From a virus: a stretch of DNA of 46,136 bases. The stretch lies in IMG/VR virus record IMGVR_UViG_3300020195_000045, positions 1 to 46,136 of that record; one strand, 5' to 3'. The translations under genes and the position numbers were made by a program. Below are positions 1 through 6,714 of the stretch, one piece after another (the stretch's first letter is position 1; each line of letters starts with the position of its first letter). A model generated the notes under the pieces. It was given only the letters and a program-made list of their open reading frames with translations. It had not been told where the DNA came from and did no database searches.

Positions 1-8
1 GGGAGGCT
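1..8. other. Fold-back artefact at contig end
   Basis: Bases 1-8 are the reverse complement of 33-40 and extend a natural 9-bp inverted repeat into a perfect 17-bp hairpin arm. The matching place at the other end of the contig (46003-46010) reads differently and keeps the terminase frame intact. These eight bases therefore look like an assembly or library fold-back, not phage sequence. Confidence 0.8.
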
Positions 9-1265
9 CTTCGTCCAGTCGTGGTGGACGAAGAGCCTCCCCTTAGCATCGGTGTAGCCGGTGAGGAGTGAAGAGAAGTCGCCAAGCTTCCCGCTCTTTG
101 CCTTAGTCTGGCCGGTTGCGGGGTCGAGCGCGCCGAGTGCTGGCGAAAGGTGTGCATGGGGAATCAGAACGCCGGTCTTCTCGATCAGGAAGCCCTCGGC
201 TGTCTCCGTATACCAGTGGAAGGTATCAAAAAGGGCCTCGTCGTTCGCAACGGGATCGTTCTGCATTTCCTTCAGGAAAGCCTTCTTCCCGACCTCAATC
301 AGCTCTTCCATCAGCGCGTAGTACGTGTAACGCCCTGGCCAAAGTATCTCCGTGCCGGCCGTCATCGCAGCTTCGTGCGCCTTGTAGTAGGCGAGAGCTT
401 CCGTGTGTCGTTCGGGGTTGTCGAGGTTGACGTAGGTTGCGCGCCACTTACCCCAAAGGTCCTCCCGGTCTGACCAGGAAACAATGGCCTTATAGGTGCG
501 CGCGCTGTAGCGGGGATTGACGAGCAGGTTCGCAAGCATTGACTGGCGATGTAACTTGGTGCCCACTACCTCAATGTTAGTGTTCTCGTCACCAAGCTTA
601 CTGATAACTTGCTTGAGCCAATCTTCCCTCTTCGACCGTAGCTCTTCGTTGTGAACTTCGTCACTGTTTTCGCCATCGTCGATGATGATCTTTGACGGTC
701 GCGATTCCTTGTAACGAATCCCTCGGATCTCAGAGCCCGCACCATACGCCTCGAACTTGCACCGATGGTCGCCCGAGCGCGCGACATATGACGTCTCAGC
801 CACGCGCTTACTATCAAAGAATGGACCGAAATGAGCGCAGAGAACCACGTTCTCCAGAAGCTCACTCCGAATGTCCTTGAGTTTGCCAGATGCTTGGCCA
901 GCGGTGTCAGAGACGATGATGATGAAACTTTCGAGCGCATAACAGACATCGTGAATGGGTTTGATAAGCGTCTTGATTGTCGACTTTGCGTGACCGCGAG
1001 GTGCAGCGTCAACTTGGCGAACTGCGCGCGCAGGAAATCGCCAGTCCGCAAACATAGCACGGTGGAATTCGTTGAAAGGGTGTTTGCAGTAGTGCGGAAA
1101 AAACGCCAGCGCAAACATTTCAACGTCATTCCGACACCTTTCGATCAGAAGCAGGGCGGCTGCTTCCTCGTCGTCACTCGCTACGTGGCTTTCGTAAGCT
1201 GTCAAGAACTCGTCGCGCGACAGGCTTTTGACCGTCTCCGTCAGCACTATCTTGTAGCATTCCAT
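1..1265 (-). CDS. terL: Terminase large subunit, N-terminal and central part (gene split by contig ends)
   Basis: ATPase-nuclease motor that packages DNA into the procapsid. The frame is read from ATG at 1265, with GGAG five bases upstream. Near residue 60 it shows FALAFFPHYCKH, a typical large-terminase segment. Walker A PRGHAKST follows at about residues 89-96 and a Walker B-type KIIIDDGEN near 192. The start of the RNase H-like nuclease (LDPATG...GDFSSLLTGY, with its Asp) comes before base 1. The gene continues at 46010 and stops at 45585, giving 560 residues in the circular genome, a normal length. It overlaps the small terminase gene by about 90 bases. Longer open frames on the other strand and other frames here lack these motifs. 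Confidence 0.95.
   Translation of the reverse strand, partial: MECYKIVLTETVKSLSRDEFLTAYESHVASDDEEAAALLLIERCRNDVEMFALAFFPHYCKHPFNEFHRAMFADWRFPARAVRQVDAAPRGHAKSTIKTLIKPIHDVCYALESFIIIVSDTAGQASGKLKDIRSELLENVVLCAHFGPFFDSKRVAETSYVARSGDHRCKFEAYGAGSEIRGIRYKESRPSKIIIDDGENSDEVHNEELRSKREDWLKQVISKLGDENTNIEVVGTKLHRQSMLANLLVNPRYSARTYKAIVSWSDREDLWGKWRATYVNLDNPERHTEALAYYKAHEAAMTAGTEILWPGRYTYYALMEELIEVGKKAFLKEMQNDPVANDEALFDTFHWYTETAEGFLIEKTGVLIPHAHLSPALGALDPATGQTKAKSGKLGDFSSLLTGYTDAKGRLFVHHDWTKSL
9..134. repeat. Terminal direct repeat, left copy (circular contig overlap)
   Basis: Identical over 126 bases to 46011-46136. It lies inside the large terminase gene, and the reading frame continues correctly when the copies are merged, so this is the overlap of a circular assembly. 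A length near 127 is typical of a k-mer overlap, not of a biological terminal repeat. Confidence 0.9.
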
Positions 1266-1560
1266 CCTCACTCCACTTGTGCTGGCATTTGAGGCGGAAA
1301 ATTAGCGCGATCTTGTCACCGTTGCGCGCAAGGATGCCGAGCGCGCGCGCGTCTTCCTCGTGTCCTTGTGCTCTTCCTTCTTTTAAAGCTTCACCCAACG
1401 CTGGATATTTTTGCTTCAACGCAACAAATGAGCTGGGGTGCAGACCGATGCATCGTGCGATGTCTTTTTCCCAAACGCCATCACGCGCAAGCATCCGAAT
1501 GCGCTGCAACACTTCTTCATCCACCTCGAAGGGTGGGCGCCCTGGCTTGCCATGACTCAT
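1174..1560 (-). CDS. terS: Terminase small subunit
   Basis: DNA-recognition subunit of the packaging motor, 128 residues. It begins MSHGKPGRPPFEVDEE. Residues 12-45 form a helix-turn-helix-like segment (EEVLQRIRMLARDGVWEKDIARC, then IGLHPSSFVALK). The central EALKEGRAQGHEEDARAL resembles the oligomerising helix of small terminases, and the tail is charged. The ATG at 1560 overlaps the stop of the upstream small membrane gene as ATGA, so translation is probably coupled. Position immediately before the large terminase supports the assignment. The family call rests on fold pattern and position, not on a signature motif. Confidence 0.85.
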   Translation of the reverse strand: MSHGKPGRPPFEVDEEVLQRIRMLARDGVWEKDIARCIGLHPSSFVALKQKYPALGEALKEGRAQGHEEDARALGILARNGDKIALIFRLKCQHKWSEDGMLQDSADGDGQKPVARRVLDSLRKPRSE

Positions 1561-1697
1561 TCTGCACCTACCACCCAGCGCAGCGCCTCTAGGACGAACA
1601 CGCCGAGCCAAGTTTGTTGGAAATCAAGAGTCTTTAGAATCAGCGTAACAGCTAGCGCTAAAAACGCAATCAGTAGGCGCTTTGATCGTGCAGTCAT
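1557..1697 (-). CDS. Small membrane protein, first gene of the late operon
   Basis: A 46-residue frame starting ATG at 1697 with GGAG eight bases upstream. After a basic start (MTARSKR) it has one hydrophobic helix (LLIAFLALAVTLIL), then an amphipathic tail with two Trp residues. Its TGA overlaps the small terminase ATG (ATGA), and a GTTTAAAC palindrome lies 22 bases upstream. I do not recognise the family. A holin or antiholin role is possible for a one-helix peptide, but nothing in the sequence proves it. The good ribosome site and tight coupling make it a credible gene. Confidence 0.7.
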   Translation of the reverse strand: MTARSKRLLIAFLALAVTLILKTLDFQQTWLGVFVLEALRWVVGAE

Positions 1698-1718
1698 TTC
1701 TGACTCTCCATGCGATGC

Positions 1719-1726
1719 GTTTAAAC
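1719..1726. repeat. GTTTAAAC palindrome, copy 1
   Basis: CGTTTAAACG 22 bases upstream of the small membrane gene that leads the late operon. Confidence 0.95.
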
Positions 1727-1740
1727 GGTGTGGACGCGGC

Positions 1741-2190
1741 TGCCAGGAAGGGATTTGTCCTATTCTAACACACTGCGAAGTAGGGCTAATTTTGGCCAGT
1801 CACTTACCACTTACCATGGCTAAAACTAACCACGCCAGGGAGCCAGGAGCCCCTCTCTACCTTCATTACGTGGGTGGTAGGCAGATCAATGGGTTACATT
1901 TTCGTTTCTATTTCTCTTGGAGCCAGGATGGAATAAATAACATCCTGGCTCTACAGACCTTTTTGACCCAACTGTATAATTTTCGTACTGGCTCCGTCCT
2001 GGCGCAGGGTTTCGTCATGGCTCCAGATTAGGTGCCCCACCAGGACGCGGCCAGCACGCCTGCGCCAGCACTTTCCTGGCCCGTAGCCACTGAGCCACCG
2101 CCCGCTCCGAGCATGGTACAATGGCACTCTAGGCCGTTGAGCGGGGCATTACTGTCGGGGGGCTGGACAGCTCCGCTCCGGTTGAGCGGG
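1741..2190. other. Non-coding repeat-rich region upstream of the terminase genes
   Basis: About 450 bases without a convincing gene. It is richer in A and T than its surroundings and carries repeated GGAGCCAGG / CCTGGCTCC blocks (near 1847, 1919, 1943, 1988 and 2016), a tandem ACTTACC pair near 1803, and an 11-bp hairpin. Lying just upstream of the terminase genes, it could hold the late promoter, a packaging start site or a replication origin. A 36-codon frame (about 2017-1910, minus strand) runs through the hairpin and is weak. Confidence 0.5.
1920..1951. repeat. Perfect 11-bp inverted repeat with AT-rich loop
   Basis: GAGCCAGGATG, a ten-base AT-rich loop, then CATCCTGGCTC. Each arm contains the genome-wide CCAGGA-type word. 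On the plus strand TTTTT follows nine bases later. It may be a terminator or a protein-binding site in the control region upstream of the late operon. Confidence 0.6.
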
Positions 2191-2215
2191 CGGCGCGTGG
2201 GGTTACCACGCGCCG
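2191..2215. terminator. Hairpin after the left minus-strand operon
   Basis: Perfect 10-bp stem (CGGCGCGTGG / CCACGCGCCG) with a five-base loop, starting 18 bases beyond the stop of the zinc-knuckle gene on the minus strand. There is no T-run, so it is a weak or Rho-assisted terminator candidate separating the early minus operon from the late operon. Confidence 0.45.
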
Positions 2216-2233
2216 CGTTGCGCTGTCGCCTGC

Positions 2234-2557
2234 CTAAACTGTGCCCACCGCACATGTCGCCGCGTTGTGGCCCCGCTCACCGCAGAGCCCGCAAGCGTAC
2301 TTCCGCACGGTCCCTGCCCGCGCCTGGTACCGCGACTTTGAGTAGACGAGCATTGCCTTGCGGCAGGGCTCGCAAAACCGCTTCCCCTCGCGTCCGGGTC
2401 CGAGCGGTGCTGGGCAGTTGGTGCAGAGCCCGAGAGCCAGCCGCCTGGCTCTCCAAGCCGCCTGGCTCGCGGCACGGGCGTTCACGAGCTCCTCCGTAAG
2501 CCGCACGATTTCCTGGCGCGCGGCTGCCAGCTCGTCACACACGCATGGGTCGCTCAT
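2234..2557 (-). CDS. Zinc-knuckle protein
   Basis: A 107-residue protein. An N-terminal coiled coil (residues 7-40, rich in Arg, Glu and Ala) is followed by a four-Cys ribbon (CTNC...CEPC). The extreme C terminus holds CGLCGERGHNAATC, which fits the CX2CX4HX4C zinc-knuckle pattern of single-stranded nucleic-acid binding proteins. The start overlaps the stop of the preceding coiled-coil gene (ATGA). It is the last gene of the early minus-strand operon. Binding of RNA or ssDNA is an inference from the knuckle; the exact role is unknown. Confidence 0.75.
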   Translation of the reverse strand: MSDPCVCDELAAARQEIVRLTEELVNARAASQAAWRARRLALGLCTNCPAPLGPGREGKRFCEPCRKAMLVYSKSRYQARAGTVRKYACGLCGERGHNAATCAVGTV

Positions 2558-2991
2558 GGCTTCTCCTCGGCCTTCATCGCGTTATCGATCTGGGTCCAGG
2601 ACGCGCGAGCGTGCTCCCGCATGGCGATCTCCAGCGCCACGCGCAGCCGGTCACGTTCAGCCTGCGCCGCGTTGCGCTCACTGACGAGGTCCATTCTTTG
2701 GTTTTCCCAGCCGCGCTGATAGCTCGCTAGCAGGGTCTTCGCCTTCTCCGCCCTCGTCACGGCCGCGTTGCGCTCTGCCAGCGCAGAGTTACGTTGCTCT
2801 GCCAGCGCAGAGTTACGTTGCTCTGCGACCGTGTAGAGACTTTCTCGCGCCGTCGATAAGTCTTGCTCCAGACTTTTGACCTTAGATAGCGCAGCATCAC
2901 GCTCAGCTTCTAGCTCTTGAATACGTGTCATGTATTTGTAGTCCCTCATGCGCTGGGTGATTACGAAGGAGTCGCTGTGGATTCTTTGCAT
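2554..2991 (-). CDS. Coiled-coil protein with internal 8-residue duplication
   Basis: 145 residues, starting ATG at 2991 with GAGG seven bases upstream. Almost the whole protein is a heptad-like coil (RIQELEAERDAALSKVKSLE onward). Residues EQRNSALA occur twice in a row, encoded by an exact 24-bp tandem duplication. The ELxxERDAAL pattern recurs in two other small genes of this operon (4034-4264 and 4261-4599), suggesting a locally duplicated family. Such Ea22-like or coiled-coil early proteins are common in phages but mostly lack a known function. Confidence 0.7.
   Translation of the reverse strand: MQRIHSDSFVITQRMRDYKYMTRIQELEAERDAALSKVKSLEQDLSTARESLYTVAEQRNSALAEQRNSALAERNAAVTRAEKAKTLLASYQRGWENQRMDLVSERNAAQAERDRLRVALEIAMREHARASWTQIDNAMKAEEKP
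2777..2824. repeat. Two exact tandem copies of a 24-bp unit
   Basis: The unit encodes EQRNSALA on the minus strand within the coiled-coil gene. It looks like a recent in-frame slippage or unequal-crossover duplication. Confidence 0.95.
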
Positions 2992-3004
2992 GGCTTGGCC
3001 TCTT

Positions 3005-3226
3005 TCATTTCTTCTCTCCTGCCAAAGTCCCATATTCCACCGCCACGCAGGTCTCACAGCGCCGCTGAAGACTAGTCTTGGAGTGTCTCGGGTCGTCGAA
3101 GTTCCAAACTGACCAGGTGTGCCTATGCTCGTCTTTTCTAGACGCAGCCTCGGCTTTGATCAGATCGTCGGCTTGTGCGAGACAATTCTCGATAAACTCT
3201 TTGTCGAGCGAGACTGGGGCTCGCAT
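3005..3226 (-). CDS. Hypothetical protein with a Cys pair
   Basis: 73 residues, MRAPVSLDKEFIENCLAQAD at the start, with a helical N-terminal half, a His/Trp-rich middle (HRHTWSVWNF) and RRCETC near the C terminus that may bind metal. It ends 13 bases before the next start, so it sits in the same operon. About 50 untranslated bases separate it from the upstream 253-residue gene. No family recognised. Confidence 0.6.
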   Translation of the reverse strand: MRAPVSLDKEFIENCLAQADDLIKAEAASRKDEHRHTWSVWNFDDPRHSKTSLQRRCETCVAVEYGTLAGEKK

Positions 3227-3275
3227 CTAGTGATCTCTGCACAATAGATCCTCGAAGCTATTTCAAGGCGTGGGT

Positions 3276-4037
3276 TCATGCTGGCCACCTACGCCGTTTG
3301 TCTTGCCCCGTGTCATAAGCACCCAGAGCATCGCAAAGACCAGCGCGATAGTAGATGCCAGATTGTGTTAGATTTTCCCCCGCTGTCATTCCGTACATGT
3401 TGCGGGCAGCATCCACGACCTCCCGTGCAGCCTTCAGCTCGTCCTCAGACATCTTAAGCCTCGCCCGAATAGCCAGATAATCAGCGTCACAGAACTTCAG
3501 GCTGTTCGATGAGCACTTGGAATACCAACTATCTAGTTCGGCTAGTTTCTCGTCTGTGATCGGCTTTTTGAGTCTCTCAAGATACTCGGCGTCTGTTGGA
3601 ATGTTAGTCATATTTTCTCCCCCAAACGTCCGCTCCGCGAACGCATTCGCTTCCACAAAGCCGCGTTTCAAACACTCAGGGCAGTCAACTCCGTCCCACC
3701 TAAATTGGGCGTCAGTGACCATCTCGGCGGGTGCTCCGCAGAGCGTGCGGACGTGCGGCGGACCTTCTAACAGAAGTTCCGAACAAAAGTGCGTCACGTC
3801 CCCTCCCCCTTCTCGTCGCGTGGTAATGCCCTTGCGCTTTTTTGCATTTCGGCTGAGGCGAGCCAGCTTGATAGCTGCGCGTCGTTCATGTCGATTCATG
3901 GGTGCCTGGAGGCTAGCGCGCTCTGCATCGGTGAGGTCGGCGGGGAGTTCTTCCCAGTCTTCTACCTTTTCCTTGCCGGTCTTGTAGAGCTCCTCCAGCA
4001 TTGCTATGTCCTGAATTCTGCCGTCGTTAATGTTCAT
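3276..4037 (-). CDS. Hypothetical protein with zinc-binding and helical regions
   Basis: 253 residues, start ATG 4037 overlapping the upstream stop (ATGA). An acidic N-terminal helix is followed by PMNRHERRAAIKLAR, a short basic motif seen in many phage proteins. A Cys-His cluster then appears (HFCSELL...TLCGAP...DCPECLKRG) that may hold zinc, and the C-terminal half is helical, ending in a basic tail (DKRRRWPA). It is the longest of the accessory genes in this operon. Function unknown. Confidence 0.7.
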   Translation of the reverse strand: MNINDGRIQDIAMLEELYKTGKEKVEDWEELPADLTDAERASLQAPMNRHERRAAIKLARLSRNAKKRKGITTRREGGGDVTHFCSELLLEGPPHVRTLCGAPAEMVTDAQFRWDGVDCPECLKRGFVEANAFAERTFGGENMTNIPTDAEYLERLKKPITDEKLAELDSWYSKCSSNSLKFCDADYLAIRARLKMSEDELKAAREVVDAARNMYGMTAGENLTQSGIYYRAGLCDALGAYDTGQDKRRRWPA

Positions 4038-4264
4038 TTCGTCCCCTCCCCCTTCACGCCGCGCCGTGGCAGGGAGGCGAGTACCGGTCGGGCGATGCGC
4101 ACAGTAACCGGATAATTTGTGTGCTCTGCGATCAGTGTCAGAGCCACACGCAGTCGGTCATTATCAGCCGCACGCAGTCGGTTATTATCGGCCAGCGCAG
4201 CGTCACGCTCGGCAATGAGCCGCTCTAGCTCTTTGACGAGGTCGCATTGCTCTTTGCTGCTCAC
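4034..4264 (-). CDS. Short coiled-coil protein (GTG start)
   Basis: 76 residues. It begins with GTG overlapping the upstream TGA (GTGA). Residues 8-45 form a coil (VKELERLIAERDAAL, then two related DNxRLR blocks encoded by an imperfect 24-bp duplication). Related in pattern to the coils at 2554-2991 and 4261-4599. It is probably an oligomeric accessory factor; nothing indicates an enzyme. Confidence 0.65.
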   Translation of the reverse strand: MSSKEQCDLVKELERLIAERDAALADNNRLRAADNDRLRVALTLIAEHTNYPVTVRIARPVLASLPRRGVKGEGTK

Positions 4265-4599
4265 GTTTCTTCCCCCAGCGCTTCGTCTATCGCGATGTCC
4301 GCAGATAGAGCCGCGTCAGGTGAAAACGGATCTACTTCAAAGTGCTGTCTATAGTCTTTCACAGCAGCTACGAAGGCATCACGCTCTGCAGTGATCCGCG
4401 CTAGCTCTTTGACGAGGTTCTCCGATTCGCATGACGTTTCCATGCGCTTAGGACACGGTCCGCTATACCCGTGGTAATTGAATATCTCCTCACCTGGAGG
4501 CATCAGTTCCCCACAAAGTAGACACTTTGGCTCGGCACGAAGGCGCTCTAGCTCTTTGATGCGGTCGCATTGTGCTTTCATCCTAGGCTTGTCGGTCAT
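4261..4599 (-). CDS. Zinc-ribbon and coiled-coil protein
   Basis: 112 residues starting MTDKPRMKAQCDRIKELERL. CLLCGELMPPGEE and a later GPCPKRMETSC suggest a zinc ribbon in the first half, followed by VKELARITAERDAFVAAVKDY, the same coil pattern as its neighbours. Its start overlaps the pentapeptide gene stop (ATGA). The first codons (MTDKP) and the bases before them are duplicated at 4833, where a 27-codon frame starts the same way. That suggests local gene duplication and decay. Confidence 0.65.
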   Translation of the reverse strand: MTDKPRMKAQCDRIKELERLRAEPKCLLCGELMPPGEEIFNYHGYSGPCPKRMETSCESENLVKELARITAERDAFVAAVKDYRQHFEVDPFSPDAALSADIAIDEALGEET

Positions 4600-4763
4600 G
4601 GTTCCACCCCATCGTTCAGGATCGCTCCGGCTAGGTCCGCCTCGCGCAGGTCCGCCCCACGCAGGTTTGCTCCGGCTAGGTACGCTTCCTCAACCAACGC
4701 CCTCATAGTCGTCGCTGTAGCCGAGGAGAAAAGCAGAACGCCTATGTAGTTACAGAGATTCAT
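4596..4763 (-). CDS. Short pentapeptide-repeat protein
   Basis: About 55 residues from ATG 4763, which has a G-rich ribosome site (CTGGGGGTG) five bases upstream. A hydrophobic start (MNLCNYIGVLLFSS) precedes a run that fits A(D/N)LXX: AYLAG, ANLRG, ADLRE, ADLAG, AIL. Four to five pentapeptides make only about one helical coil turn, far shorter than DNA-mimicking proteins such as Qnr or MfpA. It may be a remnant or a capping fragment. Linked by ATGA overlap to the next gene. Confidence 0.55.
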   Translation of the reverse strand: MNLCNYIGVLLFSSATATTMRALVEEAYLAGANLRGADLREADLAGAILNDGVEP

Positions 4764-4833
4764 GATCACCCCCAGTTTCGTGGTTCCATCCATGCCAGGT
4801 TTCATCACCCTGCCCTCCAGGCTTGTCGGTCAT
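4750..4833 (-). CDS. Possible 27-residue gene
   Basis: Starts MTDKPGGQGDETWHGWNHE, linked by ATGA to the frame before it and overlapping the next gene. Its first codons and upstream bases copy those at 4599. It may be a decayed duplicate kept as a translational relay; a protein product is unproven. Confidence 0.35.
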   Translation of the reverse strand: MTDKPGGQGDETWHGWNHETGGDHESL

Positions 4834-4907
4834 GGTTCCTCCCCTTCCGTTCCCGCGACGTACACGCAGGCGACGCGCATTGCTGCCTTTTGCTCGTCGG
4901 TGGTCAT
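4830..4907 (-). CDS. Possible 25-residue gene
   Basis: Frame MTTDEQKAAMRVACVYVAG plus EEP. It is coupled at both ends by ATGA overlaps with neighbouring genes, which argues that ribosomes pass through it. No homologue recognised. Confidence 0.4.
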   Translation of the reverse strand: MTTDEQKAAMRVACVYVAGTEGEEP

Positions 4908-5122
4908 TTGTAAACCCTGTCCTGATGTAAGTAAGCCCCGGCGAGTGAGTGGCACTCCTCTAGATCGTTTCTGTTGTAGCCATCCAAGTGCGCCAGTCGC
5001 CGTACCTTTGCGATATGTTGGTCACATGCGTAGCGCTCGTACTCATTGTCTCGGCAGAAGAGACGGAACTTAGTCGTGTCTTCGCACCACTCGCACTTGA
5101 TAGCTTCCATCTCGGAGGTCAT
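4904..5122 (-). CDS. Small Cys/His-rich protein
   Basis: 72 residues from ATG 5122, chosen because it overlaps the upstream stop as ATGA, in place of two further in-frame ATGs upstream. CEWCEDTTKFRLFC, then CDQHIAKVRRLAHLD, gives four Cys and two His that could bind zinc, as in B-box-like or ClpX-type fingers. No catalytic motif. Part of the coupled early operon. Confidence 0.6.
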   Translation of the reverse strand: MTSEMEAIKCEWCEDTTKFRLFCRDNEYERYACDQHIAKVRRLAHLDGYNRNDLEECHSLAGAYLHQDRVYK

Positions 5123-5358
5123 ACCCATTTTTCCATCCATTCAAAGAGCGCAGGCGGCGCCAGGTTGAGTAGCCCGAAGAGCACGACGCGGCCCACCACG
5201 TAGAAACCGAGCGCGGCGATAGCGAGGACGACGAGCCCACCGACGAGGACGTTAACCAACTCATACCACCGATGGTAGATGTAGGCGGCGCCCCCCATCA
5301 GGAGCACGGCGAGCACTCCACATCCAAACCGCACCAACTCCGTTGTGGCATTGTCCAT
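5119..5358 (-). CDS. Two-helix membrane protein
   Basis: 79 residues. Two hydrophobic segments (about 11-25, CGVLAVLLMGGAAYIY, and 34-60, VNVLVGGLVVLAIAALGF onward) are joined by a short HRWYE turn. The C terminus is amphipathic and aromatic (LFEWMEKWV). ATG 5358 is preferred; a TTG six bases upstream overlaps the helicase stop as TTGA and could be used instead. Two helices and a short length would fit a class II holin, but the gene lies in the replication operon far from the endolysin, so this stays open. Confidence 0.6.
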   Translation of the reverse strand: MDNATTELVRFGCGVLAVLLMGGAAYIYHRWYELVNVLVGGLVVLAIAALGFYVVGRVVLFGLLNLAPPALFEWMEKWV

Positions 5359-5360
5359 GG

Positions 5361-6629
5361 TCAAAAAGCATCCTTTGGAAAGAGTCCATCGTAGTAACGC
5401 GGTGACGCGCGATCATGCCGCTTGATCTCGATGCCTTTGCGCTTCAGGAAATCTTTGAAGCGTGAGATTTCGTAGTTTTGCGTCATGCGCGCCCGCATCC
5501 GGAGGACACCCACCACTTCGTCAGGGCGCATCCCGGTGTTCGTGCCGGGCTTGTGATTGAAGAACTGCGTGAAAATGTGTTCCATGACTTCCTCAGACGT
5601 CTCAACGGTCGAGTCAATGACTTCCTGGCAAGCGATGATTTCCCCGTGCGCGCGCTTCATGGCAAGCCAAGCGTGCCAGCATTTGTAGAGGATGCCGGCG
5701 CGCTCTTCCCAAAACCGATCCTCGTAGTCACTCTTCTGTCCGTTGAAATACTCGCGTGGCCTCATGGGGCAGATGATGGCGCGGCGACGGTGCGCCTTGC
5801 TGCCCGTGATGTTTGGGAGCAGGTTGCTGCTGAACATGAACATAGTGGACAGCTCTGTCGTGTAGCCGTCTTTGCCCTTCTGCTCTACAAAGACCGGGTC
5901 ACCGCCGGATAACAGCATGAACGTCTCGGACTGCACAAAGCTAGGGTTGTGGCAGTCCTGAAAAATTCCCAGCCGCTTGCCCACCAGGCGCGAGGTAAAG
6001 AACTGGTTGATGTGCTTCGAGTCGCTGTTGCAGGCGACGAAGGCGTTCGCCAGTAGGCGGCGCTGGTAGCGGCACCAAACGCCCTTGCCATCGGCGCCTT
6101 CGCCGAGTAGCCACAGGTAGTATTGACGTTGTGCGGTAAGGTCGAAGACCGATCCATTCCATGCCAGGAACGCCTCGCCGTTGGCGGTCATGTGCCTCAT
6201 GAAGTCGTCGAAGAGCGGCGTGGACACCGCCTTCATGTCGAAGTCGAGCCGGTGGTAGGTGTAGCCGGGCGACGAGAGCTGGAGCACGGGGTGGATGGTT
6301 TCCACGAACTTCGGGCTTTGCATCATCCAGTGACGCGCGGCGCGCTCGGCCCGGCCGGCGTCGATCTTGTAGAAGGGGAAATCTTTCGACGGGAGCGACG
6401 TCGAGAACCGCGTGATGGCTTCCACAACGGCCTCAAGCGGCACCCATTGGACGACGTTGCCAGGCAGGATCTCGGCGACCTGAAACTTACCGCGCTCAGG
6501 CTGCGCGACGACGAATCGATACGGGAACGGGCGCCCGTTGAATACGGCGAGGGAGACGGGCGCACCGTTGATTAGGTCCGCGTAGTCGTCGTAAACCTCT
6601 TGATTACTCGGCTTGGCGCTGCTAGACAT
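5361..6629 (-). CDS. D5/P4-like superfamily 3 replicative helicase
   Basis: 422 residues from ATG 6629 (GGA nine bases upstream; weak site). The central P-loop GEGADGKG fits the SF3 pattern GxxxxGK, followed by RLGIFQDCHN in the Walker B place and FSSNLLPNI, the Asn sensor of D5/P4 helicases. HRRRAIICPM carries candidate Arg fingers. The C terminus (FKDFLKRKGIEIKRHDRAS) resembles a winged-helix DNA-binding end. It follows the prim-pol gene, so the pair likely forms the primase-helicase of the replisome. It lacks the D5_N primase part, which is supplied by the neighbour. Confidence 0.8.
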   Translation of the reverse strand: MSSSAKPSNQEVYDDYADLINGAPVSLAVFNGRPFPYRFVVAQPERGKFQVAEILPGNVVQWVPLEAVVEAITRFSTSLPSKDFPFYKIDAGRAERAARHWMMQSPKFVETIHPVLQLSSPGYTYHRLDFDMKAVSTPLFDDFMRHMTANGEAFLAWNGSVFDLTAQRQYYLWLLGEGADGKGVWCRYQRRLLANAFVACNSDSKHINQFFTSRLVGKRLGIFQDCHNPSFVQSETFMLLSGGDPVFVEQKGKDGYTTELSTMFMFSSNLLPNITGSKAHRRRAIICPMRPREYFNGQKSDYEDRFWEERAGILYKCWHAWLAMKRAHGEIIACQEVIDSTVETSEEVMEHIFTQFFNHKPGTNTGMRPDEVVGVLRMRARMTQNYEISRFKDFLKRKGIEIKRHDRASPRYYDGLFPKDAF

Positions 6630-6677
6630 GGAGTAGTTCCAGTTTGGTGAGGGGCCAAATTCGACAGCGAGAGTGGT

Positions 6678-6714
6678 GCCCCGTTGGTTGCAGCCCAACG
6701 GGGCCTTTTCTTTT
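6678..6714 (+). terminator. Strong hairpin with T-run facing the plus direction
   Basis: Perfect 10-bp stem (GCCCCGTTGG / CCAACGGGGC), seven-base loop, then CTTTTCTTTT on the plus strand. It lies between two minus-strand genes, so the T-run faces opposite to the genes. It would stop antisense transcripts or act only as an mRNA hairpin on the coding strand. Confidence 0.7.

Noticed and set aside
9-134. Biological direct terminal repeat of the virion DNA
   Set aside because: It is only 126 bases, lies inside the large terminase gene, and its length fits an assembler k-mer overlap.
566-1129. 187-codon minus-strand open frame
   Set aside because: Shadow of the large terminase, which is read in the neighbouring frame with PRGHAKST and KIIIDDGEN motifs.
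2028-2255. 75-codon minus-strand open frame
   Set aside because: Runs across the hairpin and the repeat-rich gap, with no ribosome site and no protein-like pattern.
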